From Streptomyces viridochromogenes (GTDB lineage: Bacteria > Actinomycetota > Actinomycetes > Streptomycetales > Streptomycetaceae), in the NCBI RefSeq assembly GCF_001270495.1, contig NZ_LGUR01000106.1:124001-188000 (forward strand): DNA of 64,000 nucleotides, read 5' to 3'. The notes below the pieces were generated by a model that worked only from the letters and a program-made list of their open reading frames with translations, made no database searches and had not been told where the DNA came from. This document shows positions 23,814 through 31,728 of the stretch, piece after piece. The translations under genes and the position numbers were made by a program. Within the stretch, counting starts at the first letter, position 1. Every line of letters begins with the position of its first letter.

Positions 23814-24560
23814 TCAGGAGTGGTGTTCGGGCAGGCCGCCCGTCTCCGGGTCCCGTCCCGTCAGGCAGTAGACGCCGCCCGCCGGATCGCGCATCACCGT
23901 CCAGTGAGGGCCCTGAGCGACGAAGGCCGCGCCCAGTTCCTCGTGCCGGACGCGGGTCGCCGCGATGTCCGCGCAGGCCAGGTCCAGATGGGCGGAGGCG
24001 GGCCGCTCCTCGCCGAGCCGCTGGAGCAGGATGCGGACGGGCAGCCCGGCCGGGGGCCTGAGCACATGGAACTCGGGGCGGGAGCCGGGCGCCGACGCCC
24101 ACCCGGTCAGGAGAGCACTCCAGAAGGCGACTTCGTCGTCGTACAGCGAGGGCGGTACGTCGACGCAGACCTGGTCGAGCCGGCTGCCGTGCACCACGGG
24201 TGGCCGTACCGTCTCTCCGTGCCACGGCACGGCACAGAACAACTGCCCGGCGGGTGAGCGCAGTACGGCCCACCCCTCGTGCTCGGCGGCGATCTCCGCG
24301 CCCCGCCGAAGCGCCGACTTCACGCATTCCGCTACGTCGTCCACGGCGAAGTCGAGATGCGCGCCCCCGGCGCCCGAGTCGACGCCTTGGACCTTCACGT
24401 AGGCGTCGGCGCCGCCGCCCGGCAGCAGCGTCACGAACTCACCTTGCTCACCCCGGAGTTCGGACAGCCGCGTGTCCGTCACCGCGGTCCAGAAGGCGTG
24501 GGCCCGGGAGAAGGACGCGGCGGGGCGGTCGACGAAGGCGTAGGTCCAGCGGATGCTCAT
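23814..24560 (-). CDS. VOC (glyoxalase/bleomycin-resistance fold) family protein, two-domain
   Basis: A 248-residue protein made of two VOC modules (about 1-120 and 125-245), each with the beta-alpha-beta-beta-beta pattern; HLDFAVDD in the first half and HLDLACAD in the second mark equivalent strands, and DPAGGVYCLTG is the usual C-terminal strand. Members bind metals and may be dioxygenases, isomerases or drug-binding proteins; no specific role is predictable. ATG 24560 begins MSIRWTYAFVDRPA. It converges on the DUF952 gene. Confidence 0.85.
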   Translation of the reverse strand: MSIRWTYAFVDRPAASFSRAHAFWTAVTDTRLSELRGEQGEFVTLLPGGGADAYVKVQGVDSGAGGAHLDFAVDDVAECVKSALRRGAEIAAEHEGWAVLRSPAGQLFCAVPWHGETVRPPVVHGSRLDQVCVDVPPSLYDDEVAFWSALLTGWASAPGSRPEFHVLRPPAGLPVRILLQRLGEERPASAHLDLACADIAATRVRHEELGAAFVAQGPHWTVMRDPAGGVYCLTGRDPETGGLPEHHS

Positions 24561-24625
24561 GGGGCGATCGTAGATCCGGCGCCGCGGGCACGGGCTCGGC
24601 CGTCTGCCACAGGCGTACGGCGCCG

Positions 24626-24681
24626 GCAGGGTTCGCCACGCCGGGTTCGACACGCAGGGTTCGCCACGCCGGGTTCACCAC
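24626..24681. repeat. 14-bp tandem repeat, four copies
   Basis: Four 14-bp units (24626-24639, 24640-24653, 24654-24667, 24668-24681) follow GCAGGGTTCGCCAC / GCCGGGTTCGACAC and alternate, so the full period is 28 bp. They lie between the starts of the VOC and phosphate-transporter genes. The GTTCrCC core recalls PHO boxes, but those have an 11-bp period. Confidence 0.8.
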
Positions 24682-24780
24682 TTCGGCTTCGCAGGACCCT
24701 TACCAACCGCGCGCCGACTCCTGGGACACGCTTTGCCGTCGGTTCGCCGCGAATTGGCCCGCGCTTGTTTGCATTGGGGA

Positions 24781-25935
24781 ATGGACCACATCACGTTCCT
24801 GGTGGCGGTCGTCATCGTGACGGCCCTGGCCTTCGACTTCACCAACGGATTCCACGACACGGCGAACGCGATGGCCACGTCCATCGCCACGGGGGCGCTC
24901 AGACCGAAGACGGCGGTACTCATCAGCGGCGTCCTGAACGTCGTCGGTGCCTTCCTGTCCACCGAGGTCGCCAAGACGATCTCCGGCGGCATCGTGGACG
25001 ACGCACTCGTCTCCCCGGGCATGATCTTCGCCGGGCTCGTCGGGGCGATTCTGTGGAATCTGCTCACCTGGCTGGTCGGGCTGCCGTCCAGCTCGTCGCA
25101 CGCACTGTTCGGCGGGCTGATCGGGGCCGTCTGGGTGGGCGCGGGGTCGCACGGCGTGCACTTTGACAAGGTTGTCGAGAAGGTGCTGATCCCGGCGGTG
25201 GCCTCGCCGATCGTGGCGGGGGTCGCGGCGCTGCTGGCCACGTTCCTGGCGTACAAGCTCACCGCTCGCGCCCGCAGCCAGTCCGTCACCAAGGGCTTCC
25301 GCGTCGGCCAGATCGCCTCGGCCTCCCTCGTGTCCCTGGCGCACGGCACCAACGACGCGCAGAAGACGATGGGCGTCATCACGCTGACCCTGATCTCGGC
25401 GGGCGCGCTGGGTCACGACGCGGGCCCGCCCTTCTGGGTGATCGCCTCGGCCGGCCTGGCCATCGGCCTCGGCACCTACCTCGGCGGCTGGCGGATCATC
25501 CGCACGATGGGCAAGGGCCTGACGGAGATCCAGTCCCCGCAGGGCTTCGCCGCCGAGACCGCCTCCACGACGGTCATCCTCACCTCGGCCCACCTGGGCT
25601 TCGCCCTGTCCACCACGCAGGTCGCCTCGGGCAGCATCCTCGGCGCGGGCCTGGGCCGCCGCCTGGCGGAGGTCCGGTGGGGGGTGGCCGGTCGCATGGT
25701 CGTGGCCTGGATGGTCACCCTGCCCGCCGCCGCACTCGTCGGCGGCGTCTCGGCGAGCGTCGTCAAGCACGGCGGCAACGTCGGTACGGCCGTGGTCGCC
25801 CTGGTCGGCGCGGCGGTGGCCGCCGGGATCGTGCTCGTCTCCCGGCGCAACCCGGTGTCCGCGCACAACGTCAACGACACCCACGAGGTCGCGGTCCGCG
25901 GCACGGAGCCGACGAAGGTCGGTACGGCCGCCTGA
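24781..25935 (+). CDS. Low-affinity inorganic phosphate transporter (Pit family)
   Basis: A 384-residue PiT-family phosphate:cation symporter with about ten membrane segments. Both PiT signatures are visible: FDFTNGFHDTANAMATSIAT near the N terminus and SLAHGTNDAQKTMGVITL in the second half, each holding the conserved N-D/H-D core, plus GLPSSSSHALFGGLIGA and STTQVASGSI. It imports phosphate (or metal-phosphate) driven by protons. ATG 24781 follows GGGGA. A small membrane protein gene follows after 43 bp and a strong terminator ends the pair. Confidence 0.93.
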   Translation: MDHITFLVAVVIVTALAFDFTNGFHDTANAMATSIATGALRPKTAVLISGVLNVVGAFLSTEVAKTISGGIVDDALVSPGMIFAGLVGAILWNLLTWLVGLPSSSSHALFGGLIGAVWVGAGSHGVHFDKVVEKVLIPAVASPIVAGVAALLATFLAYKLTARARSQSVTKGFRVGQIASASLVSLAHGTNDAQKTMGVITLTLISAGALGHDAGPPFWVIASAGLAIGLGTYLGGWRIIRTMGKGLTEIQSPQGFAAETASTTVILTSAHLGFALSTTQVASGSILGAGLGRRLAEVRWGVAGRMVVAWMVTLPAAALVGGVSASVVKHGGNVGTAVVALVGAAVAAGIVLVSRRNPVSAHNVNDTHEVAVRGTEPTKVGTAA

Positions 25936-25978
25936 GACGTGGCCGACTGAGGCCGCATGAGACAAGGGAGTTCACATC

Positions 25979-26212
25979 ATGAACCTCGACTGGACCGCGC
26001 TCGGCCAGGTCGCCGCGGTGAGCCTCGCCGTGACCGTGGCCGTGGTCGCCGTCTTCGCCTTCGGCGTGCTGGGCCTGGCCCGCTACGAAGGGACGCGTGA
26101 GGAGGGCGGGGCCACCTCCGGCGTGGGCCTGGCGCAGGCCGGGCTGTGCTTCGTCGCCTGCGCGGCGGTGGTGTTGTACGGGATCTATCTGATCGTGCCG
26201 CAGTTCCACTGA
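25979..26212 (+). CDS. Small membrane protein co-transcribed with the Pit transporter
   Basis: A 77-residue protein with two hydrophobic segments (about residues 10-32 and 50-71) separated by a charged loop (RYEGTREEGG). No known motif is present. ATG 25979 has a ribosome site (AAGGGAG). The position after pit and before the shared terminator suggests an accessory or stabilising subunit, but that is inferred from context only. Confidence 0.78.
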   Translation: MNLDWTALGQVAAVSLAVTVAVVAVFAFGVLGLARYEGTREEGGATSGVGLAQAGLCFVACAAVVLYGIYLIVPQFH

Positions 26213-26248
26213 CGGATCCCGATGTGCAGGGCACAGGGCACTGAGCAC

Positions 26249-26278
26249 AGGGCCCGGCCGGAGAACCGGCCGGGCCCT
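26249..26278 (+). terminator. Terminator of the pit operon
   Basis: AGGGCCCGGCCGG-AGAA-CCGGCCGGGCCCT is a perfect 13-bp stem with a 4-nt loop, followed by TT. Confidence 0.85.
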
Positions 26279-26281
26279 TTC

Positions 26282-26379
26282 GCGACTGACCGCAGCCGAC
26301 TGTGACTGACTGCGACTGACCGCAGCCGCCCGCGGTCGACTGCGGTTGCCCGTTGCCCGTTGCCCGTTGCCCGTTGCCC
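26282..26379. repeat. Simple-repeat block: 17-bp repeat and five copies of GTTGCCC
   Basis: GCGACTGACCGCAGCCG occurs at 26282-26298 and 26312-26328. GTTGCCC then repeats five times without gaps (26345-26379), ending 5 bp before the stop codon of the glycosyltransferase gene on the other strand. Confidence 0.85.
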
Positions 26380-26384
26380 GTCGC

Positions 26385-27834
26385 TCAGAGCCGCTGCTCG
26401 TAGGCCGTCACGCGGCGCCCGCGGACCTGTACGTCCGCCACCACCCTGAAGTGCTCCTTCAGCACGGCGGTCTTCGTTCTGTCCCGCTCGGCCGACACCG
26501 GCCGGGCCACCGCGGGCACGTCGGTGACCAGCAGTATGCGCCGGTGTGCCAACATCGCGCTCCGTATCCGGTCCGGGCCGGCTTCCTCGCCCTTCAACGT
26601 CCCCGACGCCATCGGGTCCTCCGCCAGGGCGACGTCCGTCAGCCCGGCGAAGTGGTAGGGGGAGACCAGCGCCGTGTCGCGCCGGGCCGCCGGTATGAAG
26701 ACCACCGCGTCCCCGTCCTGCTTCAGCCGCCGTACATCGGCCGCCACCGCCAGCACGTCGTCCACCCGGCTCGACGGAGCCCGCTTGGCCAGCGACTGGG
26801 GCAACAGGGCGACGACCGCCACGGTGACCACGAGCGGGACGAGCCAGGGAGCCGCTCTCGGAAACCGCGGCCCGGCTGCCCGTACGGCCGTACCCAGCGC
26901 CGTGCCGATCAGCAGGGCCAGCCCGAGCATGCTGAACAGTACGTAGCGGTCCAGGAAGAGCGGGCGGACCAGGGAGACCCCGATGAGGCCGAGTTGCGGC
27001 ACGGCCAGCAGCGGCACCCCGACGGCCGCCACCGACAGCCGTCCCGCGTGCGGCCGGTCCAGCAGGGCGCCGAGTCCGCCGATCGCCAGCAGGATCGCCG
27101 GGCCGATCAGCATGTGCCAGGTCAGCGGCGGTATCCAGGACACCTGGGCGGCCTGACGCCGGCTGAAAAGGATCAACGGCAGTACGGCCGCCACGGCGAC
27201 TGTCGCGGCCACCGCCCAGCAGGTCCGGGTCCGGCGCCGGGCACGCACCCGGAGCAGGGTCGCCAGGTGGGCGGGCAGGATCAGCAGGGACAGCCAGTTG
27301 AGCAGGCCGCAGGCCGCGAGTGTGGCGCCGTAGGCAACCCAGTGCACCGCTCGGCCACGGCCCTCCAGGACGGTCACCAGCAACAGGGTCGCGATCCCGG
27401 CCCCGGCCGTGATCAGCGCGTACGGCCGGCCCTCCTGGAGATAGAACTGCACGGCCGGAAGCAGCCCGAACGCGAGCCCTCCCGCCAGGCCCGCCCAGAC
27501 CCCGGCCAGCCGTTGACCGATGACCGTCACGCAGGCCGCCGCCACCGCCATGGCCAGCACGGAGGGCAGCCGCAGGGCCGTGGTGCCGGCGCCGAAGCAC
27601 TCGAAGACTCCGTGCATCAGCAGGTAGTAGAGCCCGTGTACGACGTCGACCTGCCCCAGCATGTGCCAGATGTCGGCGGTGGACCGCCGGGCCACCTGCC
27701 AGGTCGCGGCCTCATCCCGCCAGACACTGCCCTGCCGGGACAGCCCCCACAGTCCGAGGGCGAGGGTCCACAGCAGCGGGATCGGCCAGAGAGGCAGGCG
27801 GCGGCGCAGGGGGTTCTCCAGGGGGCATCGGCAT
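26385..27834 (-). CDS. Glycosyltransferase family 39-like membrane protein with apparent 5' frameshift
   Basis: A multi-pass membrane protein of the ArnT/PMT-like GT39 group, probably using a polyprenyl-phosphate sugar donor. The uninterrupted frame has its first usual start at GTG 27695 (436 residues), but the frame continues upstream and encodes LRRRLPLWPIPLLWTLALGL and SVWRDEAATWQ, the expected first membrane helix and acidic donor motif. No ATG, GTG or TTG exists in that upstream part of the frame. ATGs at 27828 and 27834 are one base out of frame, and removing one base from the G5 run at 27821-27825 joins them exactly (MPMPLENPLRRRL...). So either a sequencing slip, a real frameshift or an unusual start. 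About ten hydrophobic segments follow. Confidence 0.75.
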
Positions 27835-28194
27835 TCCGTCCGGCGGGGGCCGGCCGGGCCGCTGGGTGATGCGGTCCCCTGATGTGGTCCCTACTCGCCC
27901 GCTGTCGCCGCGCACGCCGAAGAACGCCTCGGCCGCAAAGGCCGAGCCGGGATCCGAGCGGTGCTCACCTTCCCCCGTGTGCCACTCGCCTCGCAGGTCG
28001 GCCGAGGGGTGGACCTGCCAAAACCTACGGCACGGGATCGGCCGTAGCGACAGGTTGCGGCGTGAACACAATCACCGGGGGCTGAGGGAACCTCGGGTCC
28101 GACGGGGCGTCGTGTTAGCGGCATTTGCTGGGGGTTGTCGGTGGTATCCGACGCGGGGTGTGGAACGCACGGGATCGTAGGCAATGATCAGTGC
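27835..28194. other. 360-bp divergent spacer between glycosyltransferase and dipeptidase genes
   Basis: No further gene is seen. The region should hold both promoters. CGTAGGCAAT at about 28176-28185 is a possible -10 region for the dipeptidase gene, but no convincing -35 could be paired with it. Confidence 0.3.
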
Positions 28195-28851
28195 ATGAGC
28201 GTGAGCGAGATCGTGCTGATGTCAGATCCGAAGATCGCGGCGATCCCGGTGGCCGATTGCGGCGAACCACTCGTCGACGTCCGGCTCCACGAACCCCTCG
28301 CCGTGGACTCTCGCAGGGCCGATCGGGCAGGGGCGTTCGCGCATCTGCGAGAAGGGGTGCTGCTTCGTCTCCTGAAGGCGCAGGCACTGCTCCCGGAGGA
28401 CATCCGCCTGCTGTTCGTCGAGGGGTACCGGCCGCCCGCGCTCCAGCGCGACTACTTCGAGGAGTACGCCGACGAACTGCGCGCCGACAACCCGCACTGG
28501 TCGGCGCCGCGGGTGCGCGAGGCCGCGAGCCGTTACGTATCGCCACCGGAGATCGCGCCGCACAGCGCCGGCGCCGCGGTGGACCTCACCCTGATCTCCG
28601 CCGACGGCCACGAACTCGACATGGGATCCCCGCTGAACGCGAGCCCGGAAGACAGCGACGGCGCCTGCTACACGGACGCGGACAACATCGGCTCCGCTGC
28701 CCGCGCCAACCGAAGGGTGCTCCGCGACGCCCTCACCGCCGCGGGCCTGGTGAACTACCCCACCGAGTGGTGGCATTGGTCCTACGGCGACCGCTACTGG
28801 GCTCTTTCCGCCGGAGCCGACAGGGCGGTGTACGGGGCGCGGGAACTCTGA
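28195..28851 (+). CDS. D-alanyl-D-alanine dipeptidase, VanX/DdpX family
   Basis: A 218-residue zinc dipeptidase of the M15D group. EGYRPPALQ contains the transition-state Arg, PHSAGAAVDLTL gives the zinc ligands of the SxHxxGxAxD type (first His and the Asp), and EWWHWSYGDRYWA the catalytic Glu and third ligand His. It cuts D-Ala-D-Ala, used either for wall recycling or, in vancomycin-resistant strains, to remove the drug's target; without vanHA neighbours the housekeeping role is more likely. ATG 28195 is chosen; ATG 28219 would remove eight residues. No signal peptide is seen. Confidence 0.88.
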   Translation: MSVSEIVLMSDPKIAAIPVADCGEPLVDVRLHEPLAVDSRRADRAGAFAHLREGVLLRLLKAQALLPEDIRLLFVEGYRPPALQRDYFEEYADELRADNPHWSAPRVREAASRYVSPPEIAPHSAGAAVDLTLISADGHELDMGSPLNASPEDSDGACYTDADNIGSAARANRRVLRDALTAAGLVNYPTEWWHWSYGDRYWALSAGADRAVYGAREL

Positions 28852-28885
28852 CGAGCGGTGAGGGCCGCGTCCTTCCCCACCGGGA

Positions 28886-29884
28886 CTACTCCGTGCCGTC
28901 ACCGGGCAGACGCTCCGGCAGCCCGAGCCGCGGGAACCGGTCGTCGTGGAACGTGACGATCTCGGTGATCGCCCCGCCGGTGACGCGCAGGACGTCGATC
29001 GTCAGCGGCAGGTACGCGCCCTCCCGCTCCTGCCAGAGGTAGAAGGCGACGGCGGGCTGCCGGTTCACGGAGGTGAGGACGGCGCGCAGGCCCTTCATGC
29101 CCTCGAAGCCGCTCTCGACCCAGTCGTTCACCACGGCGTCGCGGCCGACGTACAGGCCCGGCGTGGGCGGCATCGAGCAGCGGACGTCGTCCCGCAGCAT
29201 CGCGGCGAGCGCCGGGATGTCCGTGGCCACGCTGGCCTCGGTGTAGCGGCGCACCAACTCGCGCGTCCCGGAGTCCAGTTCGCCGCCGGTCCAGTCCTGC
29301 CGCTCGGCGGGCAGGTACTCCCGCATGCCGGCGCGGGCCCGCTGCAGCGCGCTGTTCACGGAGTTGACGGTGTCCCCGAGGAACTCCGCGACGTCCTTCG
29401 CCGGCCAGCCCTGCACGTCCCTCAGGATCAGCACGGCCCGCGGGCGCGGAGCGAGGTGCTGGACCGCGACCAGGTACGCCAGCTCGATCGTCTCCCGCGC
29501 CACGGCGACCGTCTCCGGCTCGTCCGCGTCGCCCGCGGGCAGCTCGTCGAGCAGCCGGTCCGGGTAGGGCTGCAGCCACAGCACCTCGCCGCCGGTCGCG
29601 GGCTCCGGGCGGCGCTTGGCGAGCAGGTCCAGGCAGGCGTTGGTGGCGATCCGGTACAGCCAGGCCCGGAACGTCGACCGCCCCTCGAAGGTCTCCCGCC
29701 GCCGCCAGGCCCTGAGGAACGTCTCCTGCACCGTGTCCTCGGCATCCTCGAACGACCCGAGCATCCGGTAGCAGTGCACGTGCAGCTCCCGCCGGTGCCT
29801 CTCCGCCAGCCCCGAGAACGCCGGCTCGTCGACCTCGCCCAGACTGCTGATGCCCAGCTCCTCCAGCCGCGTGTCCGCACTCAT
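28886..29884 (-). CDS. ECF RNA polymerase sigma factor with SnoaL-like C-terminal domain (SigG/SigJ type)
   Basis: A 332-residue ECF sigma factor. Region 2 (about 20-90: HCYRMLGSFEDAEDTVQETF, RAWLYRIATNACLDLL) and region 4 (about 135-195: RPRAVLILRDVQGWPAKDVA, NSVNSALQRAR) are followed by a SnoaL_2-like domain of about 125 residues (SMPPTPGLYVGRDAVVNDWV; AVAFYLWQEREGAYLPLTID). Such extensions replace anti-sigma factors and may sense a small ligand. ATG 29884 begins MSADTRLEELG. No adjacent target gene is apparent. Confidence 0.9.
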   Translation of the reverse strand: MSADTRLEELGISSLGEVDEPAFSGLAERHRRELHVHCYRMLGSFEDAEDTVQETFLRAWRRRETFEGRSTFRAWLYRIATNACLDLLAKRRPEPATGGEVLWLQPYPDRLLDELPAGDADEPETVAVARETIELAYLVAVQHLAPRPRAVLILRDVQGWPAKDVAEFLGDTVNSVNSALQRARAGMREYLPAERQDWTGGELDSGTRELVRRYTEASVATDIPALAAMLRDDVRCSMPPTPGLYVGRDAVVNDWVESGFEGMKGLRAVLTSVNRQPAVAFYLWQEREGAYLPLTIDVLRVTGGAITEIVTFHDDRFPRLGLPERLPGDGTE

Positions 29885-29990
29885 CACGTCATCCTTCCGC
29901 CTCGTCGTGTCCCGTCGTAGGTGTGACGGGTGCGGGCGCGGAAACTCATCACCAGGGTCGGTCGGCACGGCTGATCCGGTGAGTCCAGGT

Positions 29991-30006
29991 CTCTGTCCGG
30001 ACAAAG
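29991..30006. promoter_or_regulatory. Palindrome upstream of the ECF/SnoaL gene
   Basis: CTCTGTCCGGACAAAG is a dyad with 7 of 8 pairs matching, 107 bp before the sigma gene's start. Possible operator or promoter element. Confidence 0.35.
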
Positions 30007-30117
30007 AAGACCGCACCCGACCCGTCAAGGACGCCGTTCTCGGCGGCCTGCGGGCCGGGTGCGGGCAGGTTGACCAGACGACCAAGGAAATCGCAGGTCA
30101 AGCGGCATGATCGAGGA

Positions 30118-30513
30118 TCAGGCCTTCTTGGTCTCCCAGAAGATCTTGTCGATCTGGGCGATGTAGTCCAGAGCCTTCTGACCGGTGGCCGGGTCGGTGG
30201 AACCCTTGGCGGCCGAGAGGGCCTTCAGGGCGTCGTTGACCAGCTGGTGCAGCTCCGGGTACTTCTCGAAGTGCGGGGGCTTGAAGTAGTCGCTCCAGAG
30301 CACCGAGACGTGGTGCTTCGCGAGCTCGGCGCGCTGCTCCTTGATGACGGTGGCACGCGCCTGGAAGTGCGGGTCGTCGTTGGCGGCCATCTTTTCCTGC
30401 ACGGCCTTCACCGACTCCGCCTCGATGCGGGCCTGGGCCGGGTCGTACACACCGCAGGGCAGGTCGCAGTGTGCGCTGACCTTGACCTTGGGGGCAAACA
30501 GGCGGGAAAGCAT
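30118..30513 (-). CDS. sodN: Nickel superoxide dismutase
   Basis: A 131-residue NiSOD precursor. The first 14 residues (MLSRLFAPKVKVSA) are a propeptide cut off by SodX to expose HCDLPCGVYDP, the nickel hook whose new N-terminal His and two Cys bind Ni. Length and sequence match the streptomycete enzyme, which is cytoplasmic and hexameric. ATG 30513 has a ribosome site (GGAAGGA) 7 bp upstream. It is divergent from sodX with 145 bp between starts. In Streptomyces sodN is switched on by nickel through Nur; I could not identify a confident Nur box here. Confidence 0.97.
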   Translation of the reverse strand: MLSRLFAPKVKVSAHCDLPCGVYDPAQARIEAESVKAVQEKMAANDDPHFQARATVIKEQRAELAKHHVSVLWSDYFKPPHFEKYPELHQLVNDALKALSAAKGSTDPATGQKALDYIAQIDKIFWETKKA

Positions 30514-30658
30514 GGAGCATTCCTTCCTCGTGATCGTCTTCTCAGGTGGGACATTACTCCCTGCGAGACGGGTTTTGGCGGGTGCCCCCATGGGCTTAGG
30601 ACAAAAGTCCAGGGTCAGACTGAGACTGGTGGAGGACAGTACCGGGGAGGTGCCGGGG

Positions 30659-31096
30659 ATGCCGGAGTTGTCGCAGGACGTCGAGCGCGGGCGGGCCGCT
30701 CAGCCCTTCGGGTGGGCCGAGGTGACGGGGCCGTCGATGGTGCCCACGCTGTATCACGGCGACCTGCTCGTGGTGTGGCACCGGGGCCGGATCAGGCCCG
30801 GGGCCGTGGTGGTGCTGCGGCATCCGTTCCAGCAGGACCTGCTCGTCGTCAAGCGGGCCGTGGAGCGGCGTGAGGGCGGCTGGTGGGTGCTCGGTGACAA
30901 CGCGTACGCCGCAGGCGGGGACAGCACCGACTACGGCGTCGTGCCCGACGAGCTGATCCTGGGCCGGGTCCGGCTGCGCTACCGGCCGCGCAAGCCGGGT
31001 CAGCGCTCGCCGCTCGCGGTGGCGCGCTGGGCGTTGTCGGCCGTGCGGCCCGTCTTCGCCGACCGGTCGGCCTCCAGGCGTTTGCGGGCGCGGTAG
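30659..31096 (+). CDS. sodX: Nickel superoxide dismutase maturation protease
   Basis: A 145-residue S26-family (signal-peptidase-like) peptidase that trims the SodN propeptide. TGPSMVPTL carries the catalytic Ser, LLVVKRAVER the general-base Lys and VLGDNAYAAGGDSTDYG the third conserved box. No N-terminal membrane anchor is seen, in line with a cytoplasmic substrate. ATG 30659 has GGGGAGG upstream; an in-frame extension back to about 30341 is not protease-like. Its last 97 bp overlap the convergent CGNR gene. Confidence 0.92.
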   Translation: MPELSQDVERGRAAQPFGWAEVTGPSMVPTLYHGDLLVVWHRGRIRPGAVVVLRHPFQQDLLVVKRAVERREGGWWVLGDNAYAAGGDSTDYGVVPDELILGRVRLRYRPRKPGQRSPLAVARWALSAVRPVFADRSASRRLRAR

Positions 31097-31629
31097 GCGG
31101 CCACGTTGGCGCGGGTCGCGCAGCGGTCCGAGCAGTAGCGCCGGGAGCGGTTGGTGGAGGTGTCCAGGTAGGCGTTGCGGCACGGGGACGCCTCGCAGAG
31201 GCCCAGGCGGTCCACGCCGTACTCGGTGAGGTGGAAGGCCAGGCCCATCGCCGCGATGGCCGCGTAGCCGGCGGTCGCGTTCGACGGGTGGTCCGCCAGG
31301 TGCATGTGCCACAGAGGGCGGCCGTCGTCGTCCCGGAAGTCGTGGCCGGAGATCTGCGGGCTCACCGGGAACTCCAGGAGGAGGGCGTTCAGCAGGTTCA
31401 CCGCCAGCGCCTCGTCGCCCTGGTCCGCCGCCTCGAAGACCGACCTCAGCCGCGCGCGCACCGAGCGGAAGCGGGTGACGTCCCCGTCGGTGGCGCGACG
31501 GGCCGCCTCCTGGCTGACGCCGAACAGATCGCGGACGGCCTCGACCGAGGTCAGCGAGTCCTTGCCCCGGGCCGGGTCCTCGCTGTTGACGAGTCGTACG
31601 GCGTAATCCGAGTAATAGGCCAGTTCCAC
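31000..31629 (-). CDS. ABATE/CGNR zinc-finger domain protein
   Basis: A 209-residue putative regulator. The N-terminal ABATE domain (about 1-150) is typical of stress-related actinobacterial proteins; the C-terminal zinc finger reads CEASPCRNAYLDTS ... YCSDRCATRANVAAYRARK, where the name-giving CGNR is replaced by CATR. GTG 31629 follows an AAGGA ribosome site. Its last 97 bp lie antisense to the sodX 3' end. The target is unknown. Confidence 0.85.
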   Translation of the reverse strand: MELAYYSDYAVRLVNSEDPARGKDSLTSVEAVRDLFGVSQEAARRATDGDVTRFRSVRARLRSVFEAADQGDEALAVNLLNALLLEFPVSPQISGHDFRDDDGRPLWHMHLADHPSNATAGYAAIAAMGLAFHLTEYGVDRLGLCEASPCRNAYLDTSTNRSRRYCSDRCATRANVAAYRARKRLEADRSAKTGRTADNAQRATASGER

Positions 31630-31728
31630 TTGTAGTCCTTACGGAGGCGTTCTATCGTCGTGGTGCGGTCGGGTAACAGCTGATCGTGCTTCCAGGGTAT
31701 TACGTGACGTGCGCTATGGAGGGGTTCG

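Noticed and set aside
24626..24681. Classical PHO box
   Set aside because: The repeat period is 14 bp rather than 11 bp and the cores are GTTCGCC or GTTCGAC more often than GTTCACC.
28195..28851. Part of a vancomycin-resistance cluster
   Set aside because: No vanR, vanS, vanH or vanA gene lies nearby; a housekeeping VanX-like peptidase is more likely.
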